From Sulfuriferula sp. AH1 (GTDB taxonomy: Bacteria > Pseudomonadota > Gammaproteobacteria > Burkholderiales > Sulfuriferulaceae), in contig NZ_CP021138.1 in NCBI RefSeq assembly GCF_002162035.1, positions 2,666,001 to 2,730,000 on the forward strand: a stretch of DNA of 64,000 nucleotides. Direction: 5' to 3'. Made by a program: the position numbers and the translations under genes. Positions 24,360 to 33,684 of the stretch are shown here, piece after piece. The stretch's first letter is position 1, and each line of letters opens with the position of its first letter. The notes under the pieces are model-generated. The model ran no database searches. It saw nothing but the letters and a program-made list of their open reading frames with translations, and was not told where the DNA came from.

Positions 24360-26861
24360 TCAGCCATGCGCCTTCCCGGCGCTCGCCAAAGGCACACGCC
24401 ACCTGATCAGCGCGACCTTCAGTGCATCATTGACGATCAAGCACGACGCCATTGCATAAACGAAAATCATCAATATCTGCGGCCACGGCAACGGCATCAG
24501 ACCCGGCAAACCGACGAAAGTCAGCGCCGTACCGGTCAGCACATCCGCCGTCAGGGCGGCAACCAGCATTTTACCGGGCAGCGTCTTCCAGAACCAGCGC
24601 CGCTCGCGCACTGACACGATGGAGAATGCTGCCATATATAGCAAGGTCAGAAAGCTGAAGGTATGGAGTGCATTATCGTCGTTTGCCAGACCGAAATACA
24701 CCCAGCCTGCCCATAGCAGCGCCAGCGACTCCACCACCATCGCGATGCCGAGCACCACCGCCACGACGACGAAACCACCGATCTGCCAGGTCTCAGGGTG
24801 AGCGGACGGGCGCACACGGTCGGCGGCGAGTGCAATCTTGGCAAAATCCGTCATGAATACCAGCAGTAGCATCGCAAAGGCGGAAACCACGAATCTGCCG
24901 GTCAGCACAAAGGCGATCGCCACGAATCCGGCCTTGAGTATGGTACGGCTGATCTTGTTGACGATCCACGTCAGAATGCGCTGATAGATGGCGCGACCCT
25001 GCTCGACCAGCGCCACGATATTGACCAGACCGGGTTCGGTCAGCACCACACTCGCAGCGCCCTTGGCGACGTCAGTCGCGCTGCTGACGGCAATGCCGAC
25101 TTCCGCCTGACGCAATGCGGGTGCATCGTTGACCCCGTCACCGGTCATGCCGGTGACATGTCCGGCGGCTTGCAGGTGCTGCACCACGATGTATTTGTCT
25201 TCCGGATAGACTTCCGCGTAACCGTCAACGCCCGCCAGCAGGTCTGTCGATGCAGTATTTGCCCCGGCGCTCGCCGCCTTCAGATCGGCCACGCGCCGGA
25301 TAGTGGTCAGCCCTACGCCTCGCGCGATCTCTTCGGCAATGACGAGCGCATCGCCAGTCAGCATTTTCACGGAAACGCCGAGCTCGCGCAGCTTGGCAAT
25401 GAGCTGCCTAGCATCCGGTCGTGGCGGATCGTATAGAGTCAGCAGGCCAATTAACTGCGGCGTTCCGGATTCGGTACCTTGCGCTACCGCCAGCATGCGA
25501 TAGCCTTTCAGCGAAGCGGCATGCGCCTTCGCCTCGAGCGCTTCCAGCGCCGCCGGCTGCAACGCACACAACTCGGCAACGGTGCGCGCTGCGCCTTTTA
25601 TCACCCTCAAGCGCCGCCCCTGCCATTCGACAACGGCTTCCGTACGCCGGGTTTGTGCATCGAACGGCACAAAGGCGACAGGCGCAGCTGCCGTCATGCC
25701 GTCGAATACTTTGCGCTCTGCTGCGGCAGCGAGTACGGCCAGATCGATCGGATCCTGATTGGCGGCCTGCGATGCGAGCGCCGCCGCAATCAGCACATCG
25801 GATTCAGTAGCCTGCTCCAGCGGGATCACGCCGGTAACCGCCAGCCGATTCAGCGTGATCGTCCCGGTCTTGTCGACACAGAGCACATCCATGATCGCGG
25901 CATCCTCTGCCGCGCTCAGCCGCGTCACCAATACTCCGCGTTTTGCCAGCTCGCGCGCGCCGACCGCCATGCTGACGGTAAACATCACCGGCAAGGCCAC
26001 CGGCACCGCACTCATCAGCAAGACCAGCATGAGCGGCACCATCTCCAGCAGCGACACCCCGCGCAACAGCGACATGATGACAACGACGGCCAATAACGCG
26101 CTCACGATGACAAACAGCCAGCGCACTACCTTGGACACCACTTTTTCGATATGCAGCTGCGGACGCGCGGTCTGCACCAGCTCGGTAGTGCGCCCGAAAT
26201 AGGTTTTGACACCGGTCAGAATGACAACCCCAGTACCTTCGCCGTGGCGCACCAGCGATCCGGACGAAAGCACCTCCGCCACCGACTTGCTCACATCGCC
26301 GGATTCGCCGGTAAGCACCGATTGATCGAGACTCAACACCCCGTCCAGCAATTTGACATCGGCCGGGATGATATCGCCAGGGCGCATGCGGATAATGTCA
26401 CCGGGAACCAGCTCGCGCGCAGGCAAGGCCTGCCAGCTCGCATCGCGCAACACGCGCGCCTGGACCTGCAAACGCTGCCGCAGACTGGCGACCACCCCGG
26501 CTGCGCGACGCTCCTGCATGAAACTCAGCACGGCATTGATCACCAGCAACGCGCCCACCACGATCAGATCCTCGTATTTTCCGAGTATGGCCGACAGCAG
26601 CATGATCAGCTCCAGCATCCATGCCGACACGCCCCAGAATTTGCCGAGGAATTTGAGCACGGGATGCGGCTTGCGCTCGCTCACTTCGTTATAGCCGTGC
26701 GCCTTGCGCCGCGCATCCACATCGGCATGCGCAAGCCCGACTTCGGCATCGACAGCCAGCGCAGCGAGCGTATCCGGCACGGAAGCGGAAGCGATATCCT
26801 TCACGCTGGCGTCAGCCGTCGCCATCCTGGAATGGGTCTCTGCGGATTGTGCTGTATTCAT
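24360..26861 (-). CDS. Plasma-membrane proton-efflux P-type ATPase (type IIIA)
   Basis: An 833-residue P-type ATPase. N-terminal cation-ATPase domain, actuator loop TGES (LTGESGDVSK, about residues 187-196), phosphorylation motif DKTGTIT (about 333), hinge GDGVNDAP (about 577) and about ten membrane helices. The absence of a CPC metal site and the PVALPVMF sequence in helix 4 match H+-ATPases of the PMA1 type rather than metal or calcium pumps. It exports protons, probably for pH or stress control. ATG 26861 is chosen because AGGAG lies upstream; a GTG at 26867 is possible. It is co-directional with the EamA gene. Confidence 0.88.
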   Translation of the reverse strand: MNTAQSAETHSRMATADASVKDIASASVPDTLAALAVDAEVGLAHADVDARRKAHGYNEVSERKPHPVLKFLGKFWGVSAWMLELIMLLSAILGKYEDLIVVGALLVINAVLSFMQERRAAGVVASLRQRLQVQARVLRDASWQALPARELVPGDIIRMRPGDIIPADVKLLDGVLSLDQSVLTGESGDVSKSVAEVLSSGSLVRHGEGTGVVILTGVKTYFGRTTELVQTARPQLHIEKVVSKVVRWLFVIVSALLAVVVIMSLLRGVSLLEMVPLMLVLLMSAVPVALPVMFTVSMAVGARELAKRGVLVTRLSAAEDAAIMDVLCVDKTGTITLNRLAVTGVIPLEQATESDVLIAAALASQAANQDPIDLAVLAAAAERKVFDGMTAAAPVAFVPFDAQTRRTEAVVEWQGRRLRVIKGAARTVAELCALQPAALEALEAKAHAASLKGYRMLAVAQGTESGTPQLIGLLTLYDPPRPDARQLIAKLRELGVSVKMLTGDALVIAEEIARGVGLTTIRRVADLKAASAGANTASTDLLAGVDGYAEVYPEDKYIVVQHLQAAGHVTGMTGDGVNDAPALRQAEVGIAVSSATDVAKGAASVVLTEPGLVNIVALVEQGRAIYQRILTWIVNKISRTILKAGFVAIAFVLTGRFVVSAFAMLLLVFMTDFAKIALAADRVRPSAHPETWQIGGFVVVAVVLGIAMVVESLALLWAGWVYFGLANDDNALHTFSFLTLLYMAAFSIVSVRERRWFWKTLPGKMLVAALTADVLTGTALTFVGLPGLMPLPWPQILMIFVYAMASCLIVNDALKVALIRWRVPLASAGKAHG

Positions 26862-26913
26862 GACCACCCTCTCCTGACTCGCAAGGAATCAAAGCGTAAT
26901 CAATCAAAATGAA

Positions 26914-29049
26914 TTACTGCGATGCGCCGCGGTTATCCTTGTTGCGGTTTTTGACGCGCATGATACGCACGACTTCGGGCAGTCGCCGCAAGGCGCGCAT
27001 GATGCGGGCCAGATGCATGCGCTGCTCGACTTGCAGGGTGAAATAGATCGTGGTGTACTGGCTGCCGTCTTCCTCTTCCATCGCCACATTGTCGATATTG
27101 GAACCTTCATCGGCGATCGCCGCCGCCAGTTTGGCGAGCACACCGCGCTGATTGAGGACGATGAGCTTGATGTTGACGTCGAACATCTTGGTCAGGCCGG
27201 GTTCCCATTCCACATCCAGCCACTTGTCCGGATCATCGCGATAATGCTTGATCGCGCTGCAATCATGGGTATGAATTACCAGGCCCTGATCCGATTTGAT
27301 GAATGCGATAATCGGGTCGCCGGGGATGGGACTGCAGCATTTCGCCAGCTGCACGGCCACGCCCTCGGAGCCGCGGATCGCGATCACGCCATGCTGGCGC
27401 GGTGCCGGCAGACCCTGTTCCTGCATCATGAGCTGGCGGGCGACGACGATATTGAGGCGCTTGCCCAGACCGATATCGGTCAACACTTCTTCGCGGGTTT
27501 TGCCGGTCTCTTTATGCACGCGATCCCAGCAGCTCGGCTTGATCAGGGCGGGATCGGCACCCAGCGCACGAAAGGCCTGATTCAGCAGGCGCTCTCCCAG
27601 CACCACCGATTCTTCGGCATGCATGGTACGCAAATAATGACGGATGTGCGCACGTGCCTTGCCGGACACGACAAAATTAACCCACGCCGGGTTAGGCCTG
27701 GCATTAGGCGAGGTCACCACCTCCACCTGGTCACCGTTGCGCAGCAAGGTGCGCATCGGCATCAGCTCGCCGTTTACCTTGACTGCAGTGCAATGGTTAC
27801 CCACGTCAGTGTGCACCGCGTAGGCGAAATCGACTGCTGTCGCGCCGCGTGGCAAAGACAGTATCTTGCCCTTCGGGGTAAATACGTACACTTCGTCCGG
27901 AAACAAATCGACCTTGATGTGTTCGAGGAATTCGGCAGAATCGCCGCCGCCTTCCTGTATCTCCAGCAACGACTGCAGCCATTGATGGGTTTTTTGCTGC
28001 ACTTCGTTGATATTGGCGTCGCTGGATTTATACAGCCAGTGCGAAGCTACGCCTGCCTCGGCGATCTTGTGCATTTCGTGCGTGCGAATCTGGATCTCTA
28101 TCGGCGTACCGAACGGGCCGAACAGCGTGGTGTGCAGGGACTGATAACCGTTGGCCTTGGGGATGGCGATATAGTCCTTGAATTTGCCGGGAATCGGTTT
28201 ATACAGGCTATGCAGGCAGCCTAACGCGAGATAGCAGGAAGAGATGTCGTTGACCAGAACACGGAAACCGTAGATATCGAACACTTCCGAGAAAGCCAGC
28301 GACTTTTCCTGCATCTTCTTGTAAATGCTGTACAAATGCTTTTCGCGCCCGGTCACCATAGCCGAGACGCCTGCATCCCCCAGCTTATTGCTGATGGCCT
28401 CGCGCACCTTCTCCACCACTTCCTTGCGGTTGCCGCGCGCGGCCTTGACGGCTTGCGCCAATACCCGATAACGATTGGGGTAGAGATGATGAAAACTGAG
28501 ATCGTCCAGTTCCTGATACAGGCTGTTCAGCCCCAGCCGATTGGCAATGGGGGCATAGATGTCGGCTGTTTCCTGGGCAATGCGCCGGCGCTTCTCCGGC
28601 GTCATCGAATCCAGCGTGCGCATGTTGTGCAAGCGATCCGCCAGCTTGATCAGAATGACCCGCACATCGCGGGCCATGGCCAGCAGCATTTTGCGAAAAT
28701 TCTCGGCTTGCGCGTGCACCTCGGTCTGGAACTCGATCTTGTCGAGCTTGGAGACGCCATCGACCAATTCGGCGACCGGCTTGCCAAAGCGCTCCGCGAT
28801 TTCTTCCTTGGTAGTGGGTGTATCCTCGACGACATCATGCAATAGCGCCGCCATCAGCGCTTGCGCATCCAGATGCCACTGCGCGAGTATCCCGGCCACT
28901 GCGACCGGATGAGATATGTATGCCTCGCCGCTTTTGCGGAATTGTCCGCTATGTGCGATGCGGCTGAACTCGAATGCAGCCTGTACCTGTGCGGCGTCTT
29001 CCGCCTTCAGATATTCCAGCTGCGGGCTAATTTCCTCGAGTTCAGGCAT
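26914..29049 (-). CDS. spoT: Bifunctional (p)ppGpp synthetase/hydrolase SpoT (Rsh)
   Basis: A 711-residue Rel/Spo homologue. The HD hydrolase domain is intact (HDVVEDT, about residues 70-76, and later LADRLHNMRT). The synthetase domain has GYQSLHTTL and EIQIRT (about 302-330). A TGS domain (VYVFTPKGKILSLPRGATAVDFAY, split here as VYVFTPKGK and LPRGATAVDFAY) and a C-terminal ACT domain follow (about 635-700). Both catalytic halves appear functional, as in beta- and gammaproteobacterial SpoT. It makes and degrades the stringent-response alarmone. rpoZ and gmk follow the same orientation just upstream, linking RNA polymerase omega and GTP supply to ppGpp. Confidence 0.95.
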   Translation of the reverse strand: MPELEEISPQLEYLKAEDAAQVQAAFEFSRIAHSGQFRKSGEAYISHPVAVAGILAQWHLDAQALMAALLHDVVEDTPTTKEEIAERFGKPVAELVDGVSKLDKIEFQTEVHAQAENFRKMLLAMARDVRVILIKLADRLHNMRTLDSMTPEKRRRIAQETADIYAPIANRLGLNSLYQELDDLSFHHLYPNRYRVLAQAVKAARGNRKEVVEKVREAISNKLGDAGVSAMVTGREKHLYSIYKKMQEKSLAFSEVFDIYGFRVLVNDISSCYLALGCLHSLYKPIPGKFKDYIAIPKANGYQSLHTTLFGPFGTPIEIQIRTHEMHKIAEAGVASHWLYKSSDANINEVQQKTHQWLQSLLEIQEGGGDSAEFLEHIKVDLFPDEVYVFTPKGKILSLPRGATAVDFAYAVHTDVGNHCTAVKVNGELMPMRTLLRNGDQVEVVTSPNARPNPAWVNFVVSGKARAHIRHYLRTMHAEESVVLGERLLNQAFRALGADPALIKPSCWDRVHKETGKTREEVLTDIGLGKRLNIVVARQLMMQEQGLPAPRQHGVIAIRGSEGVAVQLAKCCSPIPGDPIIAFIKSDQGLVIHTHDCSAIKHYRDDPDKWLDVEWEPGLTKMFDVNIKLIVLNQRGVLAKLAAAIADEGSNIDNVAMEEEDGSQYTTIYFTLQVEQRMHLARIMRALRRLPEVVRIMRVKNRNKDNRGASQ

Positions 29050-29065
29050 AACGTGACATCACAGA

Positions 29066-29272
29066 TCAGGTACGACCGCGATTCAGAATTTCTCGTCCGA
29101 CTTCGCCTGCAGCGATTTCCTTTAATGCCACCACGGTAGGTTTGTCGCGCCCGGCTTCGACCTTGGGCGTATGACCGTTGGCAAGCTGACGCGCACGGTA
29201 GGTTGCTGCCAGTGTGAGTTCAAAGCGATTGGGAATCTTGCCAATACAATCATCAACAGTAATACGAGCCAT
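29066..29272 (-). CDS. rpoZ: RNA polymerase omega subunit
   Basis: A 68-residue omega subunit with [19 protein letters not shown] at the N-terminus and the conserved AATYRARQL (about residues 22-30) followed by the short C-terminal helix. It helps fold and keep beta' in RNA polymerase and forms part of a ppGpp-binding site. It lies between gmk and spoT, 8 and 16 bases from each, the usual proteobacterial gmk-rpoZ-spoT cluster. Confidence 0.95.
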   Translation of the reverse strand: MARITVDDCIGKIPNRFELTLAATYRARQLANGHTPKVEAGRDKPTVVALKEIAAGEVGREILNRGRT

Positions 29273-29280
29273 TTTAATTC

Positions 29281-29892
29281 CTAACTATTCAATGAGGTAA
29301 ACAAAGCAGCGTGTCGCGCTTGCTGGATCGCAATACGCAAACGGTATGCACGAAACACGGCCAGCATATCTGCCAGTGCGGTATCGAAATCATCGTTAAT
29401 GATAACATAGTCGAACTCGCCTACATGGCTTATATCCTCGCGCGCCGCTGCCAGCCGACATGCGACGACTTCCGCGCTGTCCTGACCGCGGCCGATCAAC
29501 CGTTGCTGCAACACTTCCAGCGAAGGCGGCAGGATAAACACGCCAACCGCATCGGGAAACAGGCGGCGTACCTGAGCGGCGCCTTGCCAGTCGATTTCCA
29601 ACAGCACATCGTCGCCAGCGGCTAGGGCATTGCGTATCCATTGCTCGGAGGTGCCGTAACGATTCCCGTATACTTCGGCGCTTTCCAGAAACTCGCCTGC
29701 CGCCAGCATCTGCATGAATTTCGGCATATCGACAAAGTGGTAATCGCGTCCGTTTTCCTCCCCCGGCCGTGGCGCACGTGTCGTGTATGAGATAGACAAA
29801 CGCACGAGCGTATCACGCGCCAGCAAGGCACGCACCAAACTGGTTTTGCCGGCGCCCGACGGTGCAGTTAAAATAAACAGATTCCCGGTCAC
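29281..29892 (-). CDS. gmk: Guanylate kinase
   Basis: A 203-residue kinase starting at GTG 29892, which gives the typical N-terminus [19 protein letters not shown] with the P-loop APSGAGKT (about residues 9-16). AAAGGA lies seven bases upstream and supports this start over a longer in-frame extension. The GMP-binding region has [11 protein letters not shown] (about 36-46) and [10 protein letters not shown]. It phosphorylates GMP to GDP, feeding GTP and ppGpp pools. Its start codon is only 16 bases from the divergent DUF1289 start, so its promoter must overlap that gene. Confidence 0.95.
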   Translation of the reverse strand: MTGNLFILTAPSGAGKTSLVRALLARDTLVRLSISYTTRAPRPGEENGRDYHFVDMPKFMQMLAAGEFLESAEVYGNRYGTSEQWIRNALAAGDDVLLEIDWQGAAQVRRLFPDAVGVFILPPSLEVLQQRLIGRGQDSAEVVACRLAAAREDISHVGEFDYVIINDDFDTALADMLAVFRAYRLRIAIQQARHAALFTSLNS

Positions 29893-29908
29893 ATTATTTT
29901 CCTTTACT

Positions 29909-30109
29909 ATGTCCAATTCGACCAGCACCCCTGATTCGCCATGCATAGGCTATTGCTCATGCAGCTTGGGAGATGCCGTCTGCAAAGGTTGCGGACGCAC
30001 CCAGACCGAGGTAGATCAATGGCTGTTTTACACCAATGAACAAAAGCTGGCGGTATGGAATCGCATCAATGGCCTGAATACCATCAGAACCCGGGCAAAA
30101 TCCGGCTAA
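29909..30109 (+). CDS. DUF1289 family cysteine-rich protein
   Basis: A 66-residue protein with the DUF1289 pattern: SPCIGYCSCSLGDAVCKGCGRT (cysteines at about residues 12, 16, 18, 25 and 28) followed by the E-V-x-x-W and VWNRI helix. The cysteines could bind zinc or an iron-sulfur centre; no function is established. The ATG at 29909 is chosen because translation upstream of it would run into gmk on the other strand. It is divergent from gmk with a 16-base gap. Confidence 0.82.
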   Translation: MSNSTSTPDSPCIGYCSCSLGDAVCKGCGRTQTEVDQWLFYTNEQKLAVWNRINGLNTIRTRAKSG

Positions 30110-30298
30110 AACGCACCTATCCCCGCGCGCCGAAACGAATACATGCCGTCCAATTTAGCGTGGGATGATACCGCAATTTCAACAGAATCATAAAATCCGA
30201 TGGCTGCGCCGGTACAATCCCAAATACATATTGAAATAATGGAACCTAGCTGTATCTTCCCGAGTCAGTCATCCTGACTCTCCAACGAAAGGATGTAT

Positions 30299-30811
30299 AT
30301 GAAATTCGCAAAAACAATCTTGGCATTCTCATTGGCGGCAGCGATGGCCGCGGCTTTACCTGCGCGCGCCGGCGACGATGACGGGTTCGCACCGGGCGGC
30401 ACGGCGATCGACCATCATACCCAGCAATTCTCCAATCTTAAAATCGTGATGGACCTGAAGGCGGAAAATCCAGCCAGCGTCGGCTTTGGCGCGACAGTCG
30501 CATCACGCATCCTCCAACACCCCGGCGCGAAGCTGGTAGTCATCATTGAAGGGCCCGGCATTGCCGTATTCGCGAAAAAGAACTATCTCGATCATCAAGG
30601 CATAGTCGATAACTGGGTAGATCTGGCGAAAAAAGGTGTGCGCATTGAATATTGCGGCAATTCGGTACGCGGTGCCGGTCTGAAACCGGCGGATATGGCA
30701 GGCCTCAGTACCAAGAACCCGGCTATCGTCAATGCAGGCGCATATCCTACCCTCGCTCATTACGAGTCACAAGGTTATAACCCGGTCGTTACCACGCTAC
30801 TGGAAAAATAA
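30299..30811 (+). CDS. DsrE-like secreted protein
   Basis: A 170-residue protein with a signal peptide ending LPARA (about residues 1-24). The mature part has the DsrE/DsrF-like alpha/beta pattern: FSNLKIVMDLKAENP, a strand KLVVIIEGPGIAVFAK and a single cysteine in RIEYCGNSVRG (about residues 118-128), the place of the active-site-type cysteine in this superfamily. Periplasmic DsrE-like proteins are common in sulfur-oxidising betaproteobacteria; the role is unknown. The ATG at 30299 has AAAGGA five bases upstream, which favours it over the ATG at 30293. Confidence 0.78.
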   Translation: MKFAKTILAFSLAAAMAAALPARAGDDDGFAPGGTAIDHHTQQFSNLKIVMDLKAENPASVGFGATVASRILQHPGAKLVVIIEGPGIAVFAKKNYLDHQGIVDNWVDLAKKGVRIEYCGNSVRGAGLKPADMAGLSTKNPAIVNAGAYPTLAHYESQGYNPVVTTLLEK

Positions 30812-30818
30812 TCCTGCC

Positions 30819-30850
30819 CGATCCGGCCGCCATCATAGGCGACCGGATTA
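30819..30850. terminator. Possible terminator between convergent dsrE-like and yicC genes
   Basis: An 11-base stem, ATCCGGCCGCC / GGCGACCGGAT with one G-T pair and a six-base loop, lies in the 61-base gap between the convergent genes. The downstream T-content is modest on both strands, so it may act weakly or only for the rightward gene. Confidence 0.4.
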
Positions 30851-30872
30851 CGATTGATTTGGCGCCAGCGCG

Positions 30873-31736
30873 CTATTCGATATTCTGCACCTGCTCGCGC
30901 ATCTGCTCGATCAGCACTTTCAGCTCCATCGCCACTTGCGTGGTTTCCACGCTCACCGATTTCGAGCCCAGCGTATTGGCTTCGCGGTTCAGCTCTTGCA
31001 TCATGAAATCCAGGCGCTTGCCGACGGCGCCGCCTTTTTTCAGAATCCCGCGCACAGCCTGGATATGCACTTGCAGCCGTAACAACTCCTCATCGACGTC
31101 TATCTTCTGTGCGAACAGGCCGACTTCTTGCGGAATGCGCTCATCCTCGGCGTTACCGATCAATTCCGCAAAACGCTGAGTGAGCTTTTGCTGATACGCC
31201 GCGATCAGGGTCGGCAGATGCGGCTTGAGCTGATCGATTTGCAGCTGCATCCGGTCCAGGCGTTCAATAATATGCTCGGTCAGTTTTTCACCTTCACGCT
31301 GGCGGCTTGCCTGAAATTCCAGCAACGCCTGCTCCAGCAATTCCAGACAAGGGCCTTGCCAGTCCTGCTGGCCATATTCGGACAGCAGCATCCCCGGCCA
31401 ACGCAACACATCTGCCACATTTAATGGCGCCACATGCTCCAGCCGCTGACCGATTTGCTGTGCCAGCTGCGCCAGCTGATCCAGCAACGCCATATTTAAT
31501 TGCGCGCCGGTTTCCAGCGCATTGGCGGCGCTCAACGCAATCCGGCATTCCACTTTGCCGCGCACCACTTGCTGGCTGATGCGCTCGCGCAATGCCGGCT
31601 CGACGCCGCGAAACTCATCGCCGGCACGAAAATGCTGTTCCAGATACCTGGAATTAACTGCGCGCAGATCAAGACTCAATACCTGCCCAAAATACTTGCC
31701 GGTCACGGCCGCATATCCTGTCATGCTAGAAATCAC
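30873..31736 (-). CDS. yicC: YicC/YloC family endoribonuclease
   Basis: A 287-residue protein with the family signature MISSMTGYA at the start (GTG start codon at 31736, with AAAGGA six bases upstream) and a C-terminal EELLRLQVHIQ...GAVGKRLDFMMQELNREANT stretch (about residues 215-255; the last part is the conserved KRLDFMMQELNRE). The family is a Mn-dependent endoribonuclease that in E. coli helps degrade small RNAs such as RyhB. Neighbouring gmk is a frequent partner of yicC in other genomes; here a DsrE-like and a DUF1289 gene lie between them. Confidence 0.92.
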   Translation of the reverse strand: MISSMTGYAAVTGKYFGQVLSLDLRAVNSRYLEQHFRAGDEFRGVEPALRERISQQVVRGKVECRIALSAANALETGAQLNMALLDQLAQLAQQIGQRLEHVAPLNVADVLRWPGMLLSEYGQQDWQGPCLELLEQALLEFQASRQREGEKLTEHIIERLDRMQLQIDQLKPHLPTLIAAYQQKLTQRFAELIGNAEDERIPQEVGLFAQKIDVDEELLRLQVHIQAVRGILKKGGAVGKRLDFMMQELNREANTLGSKSVSVETTQVAMELKVLIEQMREQVQNIE

Positions 31737-31804
31737 AAATCGTCCTTTACTTTATGTCGGTTTATCCCGAAAATTACAGCTTGGTTATTACACAAGCTTG
31801 GTTC

Positions 31805-32745
31805 ATGTCCGTCCAATCCAATTATGCACTGCCAAACGGCTATCAGCTCATGGATTACCGCATTGTCCGAAAAATCGGCGGGGCGGCTTTAGCCTGGTTT
31901 ATCTGGCCTACGATGCCAATGACCAGGCCGTTGCAATCAAGGAATACCTGCCCGGCAGCCTGGTCAAACGCGGTGACAACGATCTGGTTGTCCCCATTAC
32001 CGAAAGCAATCTTAATTCTTTCCGCTACGGCATGCGCTTCTTTTTTGAAGAAGGCCGCTCGCTGGCGCGCATTTTGCACCCGAATGTTGTGCGCGTCGAA
32101 AACTTCTTTCGGGCCAACGATACCGTTTATATGGTGATGCGCTACGAACGCGGCAAAACCCTGCAGGAATTCATTCGTTCCCATCGCGGCGATATCCGCG
32201 AAAGTTTCCTGCGCCGTGTGTTTGCCGAGCTGCTCAATGGCTTGCGAGAAGTGCATACGCAGAAACTACTGCATCTGGATATCAAACCTTCCAATATCTA
32301 CATCCGCATGGACGGCTCCCCGGTACTGATCGATTTCGGCGCAGCCCGGCAAACGCTCACTACCGAGCAGCCCAAGCTGATGACCATGTACACCCCCGGA
32401 TTTGCTGCGCCGGAACAGTATACCGACCCCACCCTGCTCGGCCCCTGGACCGACATTTACAGCATCGGCGCCACCATGTATGCGTGCCTCGCGGGGGGCG
32501 CTCCGGTAGCTGCGGATGCGCGGCTGACCAATGACAAGCTGATACCCGCCTCCAAGGCATGGCAAGGCAAATATTCTGCCGAAATGCTAGCGATCATTGA
32601 TGCCTGTCTGAAACTGGATCACCTGGAACGTCCGCAAAGCGTGTTCGCGTTGCAAAAGGCGATTATGGAAACCACCGATCTGGCCATCAAGCCGCCAAGC
32701 CTGCTCGAAAACATCCGTAACACGCTGTATAAAGATATTTTCTAA
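31805..32745 (+). pseudogene. Serine/threonine protein kinase with a single-base frameshift in the glycine loop
   Basis: The gene reads ATG (31805) to RKIGG, then loses frame at the four-G run at 31880-31883 and resumes one frame over as GGFSLVYLAYD. Adding one G restores a 313-residue protein kinase: glycine loop IGGGGFSLV, ATP lysine in VAIKEY, catalytic loop HLDIKPSN (about residues 148-155), metal motif DFG (about 172) and APE (about 198). It lacks the arginine of HRD, so it would be a non-RD kinase. The phosphatase gene 22 bases downstream is its likely partner. The indel may be a sequencing error. ATG 31754 is an alternative start. Confidence 0.75.
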
Positions 32746-32767
32746 ATCTTAACCACGAGCAAACCAC

Positions 32768-33676
32768 ATGCGCTTTTCTATCTATCAATCCAGCCGCCAG
32801 GGCGGGCGTCGCTACAATCAGGATCGTATCGCCTACTCGTATAGCCGGGATGCGTTATTGATGGTTATCGCAGATGGCATGGGCGGACACCTGCATGGAG
32901 AAATCGCTGCACAGATTACCGTGAAGACGCTGGCAGAAACATTCCAGCGTCATACCCGTCCCAAACTCCGTGATCCCGCAAGCTTCCTGCATGGTGCAAT
33001 TCAGCGTGCGCACGATGCCATCAATGAATATACCCGCAAGGAAAAGCTGCCGGATGCCCCTCACACCACTTGCGTGGCCTGCGTGATACAGGATGATACG
33101 GTGTGGTGGGCGCATGCCGGCGATTCGCGTCTCTATCTGTTTAGCGATCATGGCCTGGTCACTCGCACTCACGACCACTCCACTGTGCAACAGCTATGCG
33201 ATGACGGGCTGATTACCGAAGAAGACATGAAAACGCATCCCGACCGCAACAAAGTCTACAATTGTCTGGGCGGCTATCTGGTACCGGAGATCGAAATGTC
33301 ACGGCCCATGCCTTTGTCGGAACAGGATACGATACTGATGTGTACCGACGGCCTGTGGGGCATGCTGACCACGGAACAGATGGCAACGACGCTGCGCACT
33401 TTTCCGCTGGCGCGCGCCATCGAGTTCCTCATGGATCATGCCGAATTGCGTGCGGGACGCCATGGCGACAACCTTTCCGTCATCGCGATGACCTGGGAAT
33501 CGCACGATGCCAACGACAGTCAAACTGTATCCACTGTCGCCATGCCCCTCAATACCTTTACCACCAAGATGGATGAATTCACTCCCAGCCCGGCAGACCT
33601 GGCCGAAGACGAAGTAGAGCGCGCCATTGCCGAAATTCAAAACACCATCAAGAAATTCTCTGAAAACAATCGTTAA
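32768..33676 (+). CDS. PP2C family serine/threonine phosphatase
   Basis: A 302-residue protein with the PP2C motifs: N-Q-D-R near the start ([10 protein letters not shown], about residues 14-23), ADGMGGH (about 36-42), HAGDSRLYL (about 116-124), TDGLWGML (about 194-201) and GDNLSVIAM (about 237-245); the aspartates are the Mn/Mg ligands. The last 60 residues are an acidic, low-complexity tail outside the domain. It should reverse phosphorylation by the kinase encoded directly upstream. It ends 8 bases before rph. Confidence 0.92.
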   Translation: MRFSIYQSSRQGGRRYNQDRIAYSYSRDALLMVIADGMGGHLHGEIAAQITVKTLAETFQRHTRPKLRDPASFLHGAIQRAHDAINEYTRKEKLPDAPHTTCVACVIQDDTVWWAHAGDSRLYLFSDHGLVTRTHDHSTVQQLCDDGLITEEDMKTHPDRNKVYNCLGGYLVPEIEMSRPMPLSEQDTILMCTDGLWGMLTTEQMATTLRTFPLARAIEFLMDHAELRAGRHGDNLSVIAMTWESHDANDSQTVSTVAMPLNTFTTKMDEFTPSPADLAEDEVERAIAEIQNTIKKFSENNR

Positions 33677-33684
33677 GGATCAAC

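Noticed and set aside
27013-28224. A 403-codon plus-strand frame opposite spoT
   Set aside because: Antisense to a complete SpoT; no recognisable domain.
31522-31804. A longer N-terminus for the kinase gene
   Set aside because: This part is antisense to yicC, has no kinase features, and is joined to the kinase frame only because of the frameshift.
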